Shown in pieces: positions 23,738 to 32,483 of a DNA stretch of 64,000 bases (position 1 is the stretch's first letter; each line of letters opens with the position of its first letter). The stretch lies in contig CBDFHN010000002.1 in the NCBI GenBank assembly GCA_965247735.1, positions 1,426,001 through 1,490,000 on the forward strand, written 5' to 3'. The DNA comes from JAOXRU01 sp965247735 (lineage in GTDB: Bacteria; Bacteroidota; Bacteroidia; Flavobacteriales; Flavobacteriaceae). A program made the position numbers and the translations under genes. Below the pieces are notes generated by a model. The model saw only the letters and a program-made list of their open reading frames with translations. It searched no databases and had not been told where the DNA came from.

Positions 23738-26137
23738 TCACAAACGTTGTTGCTCATCACTTTTAGATTTGCTCTTTCTTTTCTTTATACCTTGGTTTCC
23801 AAAATTGTATTTAATTCCAAATCGAATAGATTCCGTCTCTTTATTGTCTATAAAATAATTTTGTTGATCTAAGTAGTCCGTACTAATTGTTAGTACTTGA
23901 GTATTTAAGATATCTGTAAAACGGAGAGAAAGTGATAGCTTATCTTTCATCATTTTTTTAGTTATTCCAAAAGACATGTCTTGATTGGCACTTACATTTA
24001 AAGCTCCTTGTATTCCGTCAGTTACTGCATAAAAACTTAACTCAGCAGTTAAACTCTTGTCTTCAAGAAACTGATATGACGTTGATATATACGCATAATA
24101 TATCCATTTGCTATTTTTAATAATTTCATTATTATTCTCTTGTGCTGCAAACTGGTCTTCATCATATGTGACATCTGCAGTAAAATACATACTCCAATTG
24201 TTGTTTAAAGATAGGTTTGTAAAAAAATTTGCTCCGTAGCTTTGATTTATTTCTGTATTAATATTGGTGAATCGCAATTTATTTGTGCTGTTATCCTGAT
24301 AGTTAACCTCCATGATATCGTCATTAGTTGTATTGTAATACACAGTGAAATTATATTTTTTCTTAAGTGTATATTGAAAATCTATATTATGTGCGATTGT
24401 TGGTTTTAGATTAGGATTACCTTCATAATAAGAATAATCTCCAAAATAAAACTTAAACGGATTTAAAGAACTATAACTTGGTCTATTTATTCTCTTCCCG
24501 TATGACAATCCAAAATCATGATTGTCGTTTGCCTTATATTGCACATATACTGTTGGAAACAACTTTAAGTACGTATTGGTGTTCTCTTTCGCTAAGGTTA
24601 ATGAATTTCCATTGAGCATTGTGTATTCCGCTCTAAGCCCCGCTTTTATGCTTAGTTTATTGAACTGAGTTTCATAACTAGCATATCCTGCAAAATTTTC
24701 TTCTTTGTATAAAAAAGAATTGGACTTATTTGTATCTAACACTAAATCGCCCAATATATGATTGAAATGTTCCAAATCGCTATCAGATTTTATTTGTGCA
24801 TATTTAATTCCAGCTTCTAATTTTGTATCATCATTTATTGCATTTTCATAATCTACCTTAGCACTATATATCTTTGTTTTTTGATTAGAATTGGTATCAA
24901 AAACTTTATCAGTATCAAAATCTCCATTTGCTAAATAAAAAATGGCACTTACATTTTGATCTCCCTTCTTTTCATATGAAGTCATCTGAGCATTTGCTGT
25001 AATCTTCTGCCCTTTATCATCTAATTTTAGCTCATAATCAATATCAACTCCCAAATTATTTGTTTTGTTTCCAGCATCATTTTTTGTAAAAAAACTAGAT
25101 ATCAATTCCTTAGAAGTGTTTTTCACTCTAGAATCTGTTGTGTTTTTTGCTTTCCAATCAGGAGAATTAAACCATTGCGCACCCAAAATGATAGTACTTT
25201 TTGGTGAAACCGAAAATTCAGTATTCCATCTTAAATTATGGTTGTTATACCAAGAATTTCGATCTAAAAAAGAATGAAAATTAGTACTGTTATCTGCATT
25301 AGAAAAATTAATGACCTCTTCTTCCAATCTATTACTTTTACCTCTACTGTTACTATAGCTAAAATAACTATTGGTCTTATTGGTTTTATAAAAATGTGAT
25401 GTCCCCAATTGATACCTAGCATATACAGACTGTCTATAACTGGCATTTACACTTCCTTTATAGCCTTCAATATTACTTTTTTTCATTTTAATATTCAATA
25501 CTGCTCCACCTTCAGCTTCATATTTTGCTGGGGGATTGGTGATGACTTCTACCGCAGTGATATCAGTTCCAGATGTACCTTCTAATAATGTTTTAAGTTC
25601 AGAATTTGACAAATACACCCGCTTATCATTTATAAGTATTATAATATTTCCTGAATTACGGATCATTAAATTATCCTGATTGACAATAACTCCAGGTGTG
25701 TTTTTAAGAATATCCCAAGCATTACCAGTAGATAGTGTGCTATTGGCTACGTTAAACACCAATCTATCTACTTTTCTAACAACTGTTGGTTTTTTAGCAA
25801 TTACGACCACTTCTCCTAAAGCTTCTGACGCTTCTATCATAATAATGGAAGGCACAGTAAGCTTTTTATCAAGTATTATATTCTGGTTATATGATTTAAA
25901 ACCGATATAGCTAACTTTTAAGGTATAGTGCCCTTTAGTTATATTTTTAAAACTAAACTTCCCTTCAATATCAGATACTACTCCTTTTACGGTATTCTCT
26001 TTAGCCGTATCAACTAATACTACATTAGCAAAAGCAATTGCATTCTTATTTTCATCCATAATATCTCCAGACACCATAAACTGAGCATTTATTGTCAGCG
26101 TACTTATTAGTAAGGTAAAAAATAATGTGATTTTCAT
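23738..26137 (-). CDS. Outer-membrane beta-barrel family protein with carboxypeptidase-regulatory and plug domains (TonB receptor-like)
   Basis: The 799-residue protein has a signal peptide (MKITLFFTLLISTLTINAQ), a carboxypeptidase-regulatory-like domain (about residues 20-100; DIEGKFSFKNITKGHYTLKV), a plug domain (about 115-215; NTPGVIVNQDNLMIRNSGN, VEVITNPPAKYEAEGGAVLN), and a barrel ending near residue 799. This is the OMP_b-brl_3 type, a TonB-receptor relative found in Bacteroidota. It has no SusD partner. It diverges from a histidine kinase/regulator operon, and phased GTTAA boxes lie just upstream of its start, so it is a likely target of that system. Confidence 0.9.
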   Translation of the reverse strand: MKITLFFTLLISTLTINAQFMVSGDIMDENKNAIAFANVVLVDTAKENTVKGVVSDIEGKFSFKNITKGHYTLKVSYIGFKSYNQNIILDKKLTVPSIIMIEASEALGEVVVIAKKPTVVRKVDRLVFNVANSTLSTGNAWDILKNTPGVIVNQDNLMIRNSGNIIILINDKRVYLSNSELKTLLEGTSGTDITAVEVITNPPAKYEAEGGAVLNIKMKKSNIEGYKGSVNASYRQSVYARYQLGTSHFYKTNKTNSYFSYSNSRGKSNRLEEEVINFSNADNSTNFHSFLDRNSWYNNHNLRWNTEFSVSPKSTIILGAQWFNSPDWKAKNTTDSRVKNTSKELISSFFTKNDAGNKTNNLGVDIDYELKLDDKGQKITANAQMTSYEKKGDQNVSAIFYLANGDFDTDKVFDTNSNQKTKIYSAKVDYENAINDDTKLEAGIKYAQIKSDSDLEHFNHILGDLVLDTNKSNSFLYKEENFAGYASYETQFNKLSIKAGLRAEYTMLNGNSLTLAKENTNTYLKLFPTVYVQYKANDNHDFGLSYGKRINRPSYSSLNPFKFYFGDYSYYEGNPNLKPTIAHNIDFQYTLKKKYNFTVYYNTTNDDIMEVNYQDNSTNKLRFTNINTEINQSYGANFFTNLSLNNNWSMYFTADVTYDEDQFAAQENNNEIIKNSKWIYYAYISTSYQFLEDKSLTAELSFYAVTDGIQGALNVSANQDMSFGITKKMMKDKLSLSLRFTDILNTQVLTISTDYLDQQNYFIDNKETESIRFGIKYNFGNQGIKKRKSKSKSDEQQRL

Positions 26138-26189
26138 TTGTTCTATTTTTTGGTTGATTTGTATTTGTATTTGTAATAATTTGATAGAA

Positions 26190-26197
26190 CAAAACTC
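26190..26197 (-). promoter_or_regulatory. Possible -7 element of the outer-membrane barrel gene
   Basis: The minus strand reads GAGTTTTG, differing from TAnnTTTG at its first base. It lies 22 bp downstream (in transcription sense) of the GTTAA boxes at 26220-26252, consistent with activation from those boxes. Confidence 0.3.
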
Positions 26198-26219
26198 AAA
26201 AAACTTAAGGGATATAATG

Positions 26220-26252
26220 GTTAAGCAAGAGTTAATGGGCGGTTAATACGCT
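26220..26252 (+). promoter_or_regulatory. Three GTTAA boxes at exact 11-bp spacing (candidate OmpR-family operator)
   Basis: GTTAAGCAAGA, GTTAATGGGCG and GTTAATACGCT begin at 26220, 26231 and 26242. The 11-bp repeat is the head-to-tail arrangement bound by OmpR/PhoB-type regulators. They lie 83-115 bp upstream of the barrel gene. Confidence 0.6.
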
Positions 26253-26325
26253 CTTCTATGTTTTGATAAAAAACAGTAACACCCTCTAAAATCCTTTATT
26301 TACGGTTAGTTGCACCTTATTAACA

Positions 26326-26347
26326 GTTAACGCAAGGTTAACGCACT
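26326..26347 (+). promoter_or_regulatory. Two GTTAACGCA boxes at 11-bp spacing (candidate operator of the kinase/regulator operon)
   Basis: GTTAACGCAAG at 26326 and GTTAACGCACT at 26337, with a related ATTAAC at 26319. The pair ends 31 bp upstream of the TAAATTTG element of the operon, suggesting autoregulation. Confidence 0.6.
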
Positions 26348-26378
26348 GGTTTTAATACCGCCGATTTAGATTTTACTG

Positions 26379-26386
26379 TAAATTTG
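26379..26386 (+). promoter_or_regulatory. Candidate -7 element of the kinase/regulator operon
   Basis: TAAATTTG matches TAnnTTTG and lies 5 bp before the ATG at 26392, so the transcript could be leaderless or nearly so. No -33 TTG is present, consistent with a need for an activator. Confidence 0.45.
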
Positions 26387-26391
26387 TAGTG

Positions 26392-27777
26392 ATGAAGAAA
26401 AAGACCAACATACTTATTACCATTTCATTATTGGCCATATTGGCGCTTTCTGCTATTCAGTATTATTTAATATCTAATACCTATATGCTGAAAAAGCAAG
26501 CCTTTATAAAAGAAGCTAAAAAAGAAATGAAATTCCTTGAAAGTAATGATGCTTTTGATGATTTGGAAGATGCATATATGGTTCAGTTTCCTTCTTCATT
26601 AAAACAATCCGTTTTTCAGGAATTTAATGCCGAAAAAACACTTGGAACTTTTAAATTATTTATTGATTCTCTAAATATAAAATTCAATCAACTATACAAA
26701 CAAGAATTAGCAAAAAAAGAACTTTTGTATCATATTGATTATCAAAAAACGATAAGTGAGATAATATTGGTAAACAACCTTAAAAACGATACTTTATTAC
26801 ATTCCACACTTAAAGACGAATTTACCTTGTTTGGGAAAAAATTACCAGATGGCAAAAAGTTTTTTATAAATAATGGCATCTGGGAAAGTAATAGTTATTC
26901 TAAAAATGATGACAAATCTAATCTAATTCCAAATGAAGATATTACACTAATAGTAGCAACCAAAAGTCATATTTCGATACCCAATTCTAAAAGCATTATT
27001 TTTAAAAGAATGCGAAACCTATTGCTACTTTCCATTAGTTCTATTCTTATTGTAATTGCATTATTCACCTATGCTATAAAATCATTTATCCAACAAAAAA
27101 AGATAAGCGATATAAAATCTGACTTTATCAACAACATAACCCACGAGCTAAAAACACCTCTTGCCACACTGAGTATCGCTAGCAAATCTTTACATCTAGA
27201 TAAAGTGCAGCAAGACAAAACCCTTTTTTTTAGTACATTAAAAACCATAGACAGGCAAAATAGTAGACTACAAGGATTAATAGATCAAGTTGTGAGTGAT
27301 TCTTTGGGTTATGAAGAGATTACGCTTCAGAAAGAAAAACTGACTGATACTGTACTATTCAAAAATATAATTGAAGATTATGCTATTAAAAACAGTGATG
27401 TAAATATCACTCAAAGCATAGACAATTCAACAACTCCTTTATATCTTGATAAGTTTCATTTTACAACAGCATTACAGAATCTATTGGATAATGCCATAAA
27501 ATATGGAAGTGATATAATTGAACTGAAAACCATAAAGAAGAATACTACATATACCATTATTATAGAAGACAACGGAATTGGAATTCCAAAACAAGAACAA
27601 GAACTAGTATTTGATAAATTTTATCGCGTAAAAAGCGGGGATTTACATGATACAAAAGGACTTGGGTTGGGACTATATTATGTAAAACAAATTGTTAAAG
27701 CTCATTTAGGTAAAATACATTTAGACAGTGAAGAACAAAAAGGAACAAAAATCACCATAACATTACCAATACAATAA
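26392..27777 (+). CDS. Two-component sensor histidine kinase
   Basis: The 461-residue kinase has a transmembrane helix at about residues 7-27, a periplasmic region of roughly 180 residues, a second helix at about 213-232 (LLLLSISSILIVIALFTYAI), then the kinase core: H-box ITHELKTPLATLS with His251, N-box LQNLLDNAIKYG, G1 IEDNGIGIP and G2 KGLGLGLYYVKQI. It should autophosphorylate on His251 and pass phosphate to the regulator encoded 31 bp downstream. The frame also opens with GTG at 26389, but ATG 26392 is the better start. The sensed signal is unknown. Confidence 0.95.
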   Translation: MKKKTNILITISLLAILALSAIQYYLISNTYMLKKQAFIKEAKKEMKFLESNDAFDDLEDAYMVQFPSSLKQSVFQEFNAEKTLGTFKLFIDSLNIKFNQLYKQELAKKELLYHIDYQKTISEIILVNNLKNDTLLHSTLKDEFTLFGKKLPDGKKFFINNGIWESNSYSKNDDKSNLIPNEDITLIVATKSHISIPNSKSIIFKRMRNLLLLSISSILIVIALFTYAIKSFIQQKKISDIKSDFINNITHELKTPLATLSIASKSLHLDKVQQDKTLFFSTLKTIDRQNSRLQGLIDQVVSDSLGYEEITLQKEKLTDTVLFKNIIEDYAIKNSDVNITQSIDNSTTPLYLDKFHFTTALQNLLDNAIKYGSDIIELKTIKKNTTYTIIIEDNGIGIPKQEQELVFDKFYRVKSGDLHDTKGLGLGLYYVKQIVKAHLGKIHLDSEEQKGTKITITLPIQ

Positions 27778-27808
27778 TCGAAAGCCCTCAAACAAAAAAC
27801 ACAAAGCA

Positions 27809-28501
27809 ATGAAGCATTTATTATTAGCAGAAGACGATATTGATTTTGGAAGTATTTTAAAACAGTATTTAGAACTACATAATTTTAAAGTTACTTGGGC
27901 AAAAGATGGTGTAGAAGCCTTTGAGTATCTTCAAAAAAATGAAATTGTTATTTGTATTCTAGATGTTATGATGCCCAAATTAGATGGTTTTTCTTTAGCT
28001 GAAAAAATAATAGCCTTAAAACCAGAAATGCCTTTTGTTTTTTTGACAGCTAAAGGACAACGAGAGGATAAAATAAAAGGATTAAAACTAGGCGCAGATG
28101 ACTATATTGTAAAACCCTTTGAAGCTGATGAATTGGTATTGCGCATCCAAAACATCATAAAAAGGAGTAATACTAATAGTTTTTCTCAAAACACTGATTC
28201 AGAATCAGAAATTAACATCGGGAGTTATGTCTTTATCCCTAAACAGCTAGTGCTTCTAAAAGACGATCAAAAACAGCAATTAACAGAAAAAGAAGCGCTC
28301 TTAATTGCATTTTTGAACACTAATAAAAATCAATTGATTAAAAGAGAACAAATTTTAAAAGCCGTTTGGCAACATGACGATTTTTTCTCAGGTAGAAGTA
28401 TGGATGTATTTATTAGCCGGCTACGCAAATACTTCTCACAAGATCCTAGTATCTCCATTAAAAGCAATAGAGGAATAGGACTAGAATTTAAAGTTAATTA
28501 A
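27809..28501 (+). CDS. OmpR-family response regulator
   Basis: The 230-residue regulator has a receiver domain with acidic pocket AEDDIDF, phospho-acceptor Asp52 in CILDVMMPKLDG, switch Thr in FLTAKG and Lys in YIVKPF. The C-terminal winged-helix domain (about residues 135-229) ends with MDVFISRLRKYF and the wing region SIKSNRGIGLEF. It should be phosphorylated by the kinase in the same operon and bind direct-repeat DNA; the 11-bp phased GTTAA boxes upstream are the obvious candidate sites. Confidence 0.96.
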   Translation: MKHLLLAEDDIDFGSILKQYLELHNFKVTWAKDGVEAFEYLQKNEIVICILDVMMPKLDGFSLAEKIIALKPEMPFVFLTAKGQREDKIKGLKLGADDYIVKPFEADELVLRIQNIIKRSNTNSFSQNTDSESEINIGSYVFIPKQLVLLKDDQKQQLTEKEALLIAFLNTNKNQLIKREQILKAVWQHDDFFSGRSMDVFISRLRKYFSQDPSISIKSNRGIGLEFKVN

Positions 28502-28597
28502 CTCAGAATTTATTTTCTGAATATCAAAAAAACGAACAGTATTTATTAATAAAGAATCGGTATATCAAATAATAACTGATTATTAAAAACACAAAAC

Positions 28598-29224
28598 ATG
28601 AAAAATCTAAAAACAATATTTAGCGTATTAATTGCCCTTGTTATTACTACAAATCTTATAGGACAAACGCATCCAACACCACCAAAACCGCCAAAAGCAA
28701 CATCTTCTAGTACCTCTACGACTACCGTTTCTTCTAATAGTTATCATACCGATGATGATGGAAACGTTTCCATTTCTGTAAAAGAATCTGATACTTCTTT
28801 TAAATTCAGAGCAACTTTTGACGATGAAAAAACATCAGGTGTAAAAAAAATAGTTAAGCCTGAATTAGGACAAAAAGGATTAAAAATAAGTGGAGATAAA
28901 TACACATGGACTACCTATAAAGATGGAGATAAAGTTTTTGAATGTAATCTTTATGATGGGTATATCAAAATCTACGTAGATAGAGAAGGTGTTAGTAAAA
29001 ATTTTTATGAGTCCATTAAAGACTTGTCTGATAGATTAAATGAGAAAATTGGAGGAGGAAGCCATAGCTATAGTCATCATAGCGATGGTCATTCTACCTT
29101 ATCATCTTCATATAGTTCCCATAACAAAAAAATGAATGCAAAAAGGGCCGAAGAACGTGTAGAAAGGTTAAAAATAGAACTAGAACGTGCCAAAAAAGAT
29201 TTGGAACGTCTTAAAAAAAATTAA
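28598..29224 (+). CDS. Exported His-rich protein with C-terminal coiled coil, unknown function
   Basis: I do not recognise a family. The 208 residues comprise a signal peptide (MKNLKTIFSVLIALVITTNLIGQ), a Pro/Ser/Thr-rich linker (about 24-50), a compact beta-rich domain (about 52-145), a His/Ser-rich stretch SHSYSHHSDGHSTLSSSYSS (about 155-178) that could bind metal ions, and a charged C-terminal helix with heptad-like spacing (ERVERLKIELERAKKDLERL). It follows the response regulator by 96 bp on the same strand and may be a sensed or regulated periplasmic component of the two-component locus. Confidence 0.65.
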   Translation: MKNLKTIFSVLIALVITTNLIGQTHPTPPKPPKATSSSTSTTTVSSNSYHTDDDGNVSISVKESDTSFKFRATFDDEKTSGVKKIVKPELGQKGLKISGDKYTWTTYKDGDKVFECNLYDGYIKIYVDREGVSKNFYESIKDLSDRLNEKIGGGSHSYSHHSDGHSTLSSSYSSHNKKMNAKRAEERVERLKIELERAKKDLERLKKN

Positions 29225-29251
29225 TAACACTCTTATTAGATCAAATACTAA

Positions 29252-29293
29252 AATAATGTTGGTTTAATTTTTAAAAATTAAACCAACATTATT
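29252..29293. repeat. Perfect 42-bp palindrome
   Basis: Two 21-bp arms (AATAATGTTGGTTTAATTTT plus T and its exact complement) abut without a spacer. In RNA this forms a long AU-rich hairpin; there is no T run after it on either side, so it is not a classical terminator. A TTACTTTG element follows immediately, 29 bp before the LytTR gene, so an operator role is also possible. Confidence 0.85.
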
Positions 29294-29328
29294 ACTTTGC
29301 ACTATAAAACTTATGTATTTTTATAGTA

Positions 29329-30150
29329 ATGCTAAATACACCTTTAAATTCAATCAATAGTACTTCCAACAAATGGAAATTAGTTCTTATAACTGGGGGG
29401 TTTGCCTTTTTATTTACTAATATTTTTCAGCCATTTGATATTTATAGTCCTCAAGAAAAAAGCTCTTTTGATATCTTTTTGGAACTGAATATTGCTATTT
29501 TTTCTGCTATTTCTATTTTGGCAATTAGCCATTTCCAACTAAAAAAAATACTTGGCATCACTACATTTACTTATAAAAGTATTATGCTTTGGTTTCTAAT
29601 AGAGTCTCTACTTATTGGTTTCACATGGATGACAATGACTTATATTATAGACGGATTTTCTGTTTCCATATTAGAAGAATGGGTTAACAATACTATTGAA
29701 GCTATATTTCTACTAGCGCTTCCATATTTTTCGACCCTATTCTACTTAAACTATAAAGAAAAAGCAGCCAAAATAGATCAGTTGTTAGAAGAAATTAATA
29801 GCAATAAAATAGCTCCAGATACAGATATTATCTTTAAAGATTTTGCAAATAAAGAAAAGATCACACTAAAGCTAGGAAACATTTTATACCTGGAAGCCAA
29901 TGATAATTATGTAGAGATTTTCTATCTAAATCAACAAAAAACGGAACGTTATTTATTAAGAAACGCTATCAAAAACTTAGAAAAAGAATTAATTATTTTT
30001 GAAATCCAAAGGTGCCATAGATCCTATATGGTAAACATAATGAATATTGCTCAAAAAAAGAAAACATCAAAAGGCTTACAATTGCAATTAAACAATCCAG
30101 AATCAACTCTAATTAATGTTTCTAAAACCTATACTTCTCAGTTTAGCTAA
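29329..30150 (+). CDS. Membrane-bound LytTR-family DNA-binding regulator
   Basis: The 273-residue protein begins with about four transmembrane helices (residues 14-35, 45-65, 80-105, 118-140), then a short helical linker, and ends with a LytTR DNA-binding domain (about 175-270): GNILYLEANDNYVEIFY, RNAIKNLEKEL, FEIQRCHRSYMVNIMNIA. There is no receiver domain, so activity is probably controlled through the membrane part. This type of regulator occurs in Bacteroidota. It has a possible promoter following the palindrome at 29252 and need not be co-transcribed with the kinase operon. Confidence 0.88.
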   Translation: MLNTPLNSINSTSNKWKLVLITGGFAFLFTNIFQPFDIYSPQEKSSFDIFLELNIAIFSAISILAISHFQLKKILGITTFTYKSIMLWFLIESLLIGFTWMTMTYIIDGFSVSILEEWVNNTIEAIFLLALPYFSTLFYLNYKEKAAKIDQLLEEINSNKIAPDTDIIFKDFANKEKITLKLGNILYLEANDNYVEIFYLNQQKTERYLLRNAIKNLEKELIIFEIQRCHRSYMVNIMNIAQKKKTSKGLQLQLNNPESTLINVSKTYTSQFS

Positions 30151-30302
30151 CACCAAATTATAGTACAAATCCTTTCTTTAACGAACATTAACGCCAAAGA
30201 ATTGACTATTTTATTGTTCTACTTTTTTTGACTTGGATTTAACATTATTTTTTCACTTTTTTAAACAAAAACACAGTAGTTTCGCGTACTAAAAAAAAAG
30301 AA

Positions 30303-30848
30303 ATGTTTAAAAAAACGAAACTATTAGCACTAATTTTCACTGCTGCAATACTAACTTTTAGTTGTAGTTCTGATGATGATAATGATGCCCCAAAATACTT
30401 AGACAATATAATAGGGAGCTGGAGGCCCTTTACAGGATTATTGACCGGAGAAATTATAGACGGAGAATATGGAGAACCATCTTTTAAATACAATTTTTCA
30501 GAATGTAGCGAAGAAAAAGCTTTTATCACTTTTAAAAATGATGGAAGTTTTGAATTTGAAAAGTATCGAGGAAAACTCAGTGAAGGATGTTCTTTAAGGG
30601 AGAGTTCTAAAAACATTACTTGGGAAAGTGTTGGAGATTCTACCTATATTGCTGAGGGTACCATTAATCAATTTAACAACCAAGGAACTTATGACGAAAA
30701 AGATATTTTCGAATCGGTATATGAGCCTGTTTTTTTTGATCAACCAGATTTAGTAGAAGTAAAAAATGATACTTTAATTTTATATTTTGACAAGATCCCT
30801 AAAACCAACCTTTATGATACTCGATTTTTCTATGTAAAAATAAATTAA
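30303..30848 (+). CDS. Lipocalin-like lipoprotein
   Basis: The 181-residue protein has a lipoprotein signal (LALIFTAAILTFSCSSDDD, lipobox FSC), an Asp-rich tether typical of surface-exposed Bacteroidota lipoproteins, and a domain with a lipocalin-like start (NIIGSWRPF, FKNDGSFEFEKYRGKLSEG). Similar small lipoproteins are common in this phylum with no assigned role. A hairpin with a short T stretch follows at 30920, so the gene is probably transcribed alone. Confidence 0.72.
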   Translation: MFKKTKLLALIFTAAILTFSCSSDDDNDAPKYLDNIIGSWRPFTGLLTGEIIDGEYGEPSFKYNFSECSEEKAFITFKNDGSFEFEKYRGKLSEGCSLRESSKNITWESVGDSTYIAEGTINQFNNQGTYDEKDIFESVYEPVFFDQPDLVEVKNDTLILYFDKIPKTNLYDTRFFYVKIN

Positions 30849-30919
30849 CACAACACAATATTACATCATATTAAAGTATTGCTAGAGAAAAAAACGCTCT
30901 AAACACTAGTAAAACGGAT

Positions 30920-30947
30920 AGTGGTGAAAGTTCATTCACCACTTTTC
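30920..30947 (+). terminator. Probable terminator after the lipocalin-like lipoprotein gene
   Basis: Stem AGTGGTGAA / TTCACCACT with loop AGTTCA, followed by TTTCGTT. The T run is short. Confidence 0.6.
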
Positions 30948-31011
30948 GTTCAATTTCACCCCAAATAGCTAGACGCTATCCCTTAATTTTAAAAAGCATT
31001 ATTTCCTGATT

Positions 31012-31019
31012 TACATTTG
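31012..31019 (+). promoter_or_regulatory. Candidate -7 element for the desaturase cluster
   Basis: TACATTTG lies 21 bp before the ATG at 31040. No -33 TTG at standard spacing was found. Confidence 0.45.
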
Positions 31020-31039
31020 CTGCAAACAAATTTAAAATC

Positions 31040-31915
31040 ATGGAATTAAACACGCTTATTTCTTTATTTGAAAGTGCACAAGTACTCTTTTATGTTCAGT
31101 TGTTTTTCTTTATCAACACTGGACTTATTGTTTTAGAAATACTAATTGATTTCTTTAGAACTAAAAAAAGAAGGTGGAAAGATACATTTGCTAATATTGG
31201 TATCTTCTTTATATCTCAACTTATAGAAAAAACAGCTTTTGGTACCATTGCATTAATAGCGCTACTTCCTTTTTATTATTATATTTCTCCAGTAGAGATT
31301 CCCATGAATGGTTGGACTTGGGCTTTAGCCATTTTTGTTGCAGATTTTACTTATTATTGGATGCATCGTTTAGAACATGAACACAGAATACTTTGGGCAA
31401 ACCATAGTGTACATCATTCATCAGAAGATTATAACCTTACCATATCAATGCGTTTAAGCATTATAGAAGGTGCAATAGAGTGGATTTTTCTAATTCCCAT
31501 GATTCTTATTGGTTTTAATCCTTTCCAAGCAATTATAGGAATGGTATTAGTGGCACAATATCAAACCTGGATCCATACCGAAAAAATTGTAAAACTAGGT
31601 TGGTTAGATGAAGTTTTTAATACTCCATCAGTGCATAGAGTACACCATGGATCCAATAATAAATATTTAGACAAAAACTATGGTGGGATTTTAATTCTAT
31701 GGGATAAAGTTTTTGGAACCTACCAAAGAGAAGAGGAAAAGGTAATATATGGTCTTACCCAAAATATAAATTCTAACAATCCAATAACTATAAACTTTAT
31801 TGAATACAAAAACATCTGGATTGAAGTAAAAAAATGTAAAACCATTAAAGACAAATTTAAAATCATCTTTGGAAACCTCATCTGGAAACCTTCTTATTTT
31901 AAGAAAAATGATTAA
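31040..31915 (+). CDS. Sterol desaturase / fatty acid hydroxylase family protein
   Basis: The 291-residue integral membrane protein has helices near residues 15-35, 55-80 and 85-105 and the three His clusters that bind a di-iron centre: HRLEHE (His109 onwards), HSVHHSSEDYN and HRVHHGSNNKYLDKNYGG. Family members hydroxylate or desaturate lipids using O2; the substrate here is unknown. Its stop overlaps the start of the FMN-reductase gene by 8 bp, and an electron-donating flavin reductase next to a di-iron oxygenase would make functional sense. Confidence 0.9.
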   Translation: MELNTLISLFESAQVLFYVQLFFFINTGLIVLEILIDFFRTKKRRWKDTFANIGIFFISQLIEKTAFGTIALIALLPFYYYISPVEIPMNGWTWALAIFVADFTYYWMHRLEHEHRILWANHSVHHSSEDYNLTISMRLSIIEGAIEWIFLIPMILIGFNPFQAIIGMVLVAQYQTWIHTEKIVKLGWLDEVFNTPSVHRVHHGSNNKYLDKNYGGILILWDKVFGTYQREEEKVIYGLTQNINSNNPITINFIEYKNIWIEVKKCKTIKDKFKIIFGNLIWKPSYFKKND

Positions 31916-32483
31916 CATTATTTCGTCCACACCAAGCGAGAATAGCAGTACTAAAGTTATAGCTAAATATATTGCTAGCTATTTAAGAAAAAAAGCAACT
32001 ACAGAGGTTAGGTGTTTTCCAATGCAAAAGATAAATAAAATTACAATAGATGAGTACAGTTCGCAAAAAACTTATGATGTTATTAGAACTATTAAAGAAA
32101 TAGCTGTTGAAGAATCTAGCTCGTTCGTCTTTATCGTTCCAGAAGAAAATGGAGGAATACCTAACATTTTAAAACATTTTCTAGCATTGGCAGGTACCAG
32201 TTATTTAAAAAATTATTTTACCAACAAAAAAGCAATTCTTATAGGTATTTCAGCAGACAACTATGGAAACAGTGTTGGAGTGAATCAATTAGAAGCCATT
32301 TTACAACATCTAGAAATTGAAGTTCTGCCAAAGCATCTCCTTATTAAAAACATTGAGCAATCCATAGAAAGCCCACAGTACATAAACCTAGACACAAAAA
32401 AAGAAATTCATATTAAACTTAAACAATTATTAAATCAAAAATTATGCTCGAAAAAATCATTATTAGTACCGTTACCTCTTTAG
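31908..32483 (+). CDS. NADPH-dependent FMN reductase family protein
   Basis: The 191-residue flavodoxin-like protein begins MINIISSTPSENSSTKVIAK, equivalent to the FMN-phosphate loop GSxRxxS, and contains VPEENGGIPNILKHFL, matching the family's PEYNGGIPxxLKN motif. It likely reduces FMN or quinones with NAD(P)H. The frame opens at 31869, but 31908 is the ATG at the family start and overlaps the desaturase stop. The C-terminus overlaps the next gene by 40 bp, showing tight coupling. Confidence 0.85.
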   Translation: MINIISSTPSENSSTKVIAKYIASYLRKKATTEVRCFPMQKINKITIDEYSSQKTYDVIRTIKEIAVEESSSFVFIVPEENGGIPNILKHFLALAGTSYLKNYFTNKKAILIGISADNYGNSVGVNQLEAILQHLEIEVLPKHLLIKNIEQSIESPQYINLDTKKEIHIKLKQLLNQKLCSKKSLLVPLPL

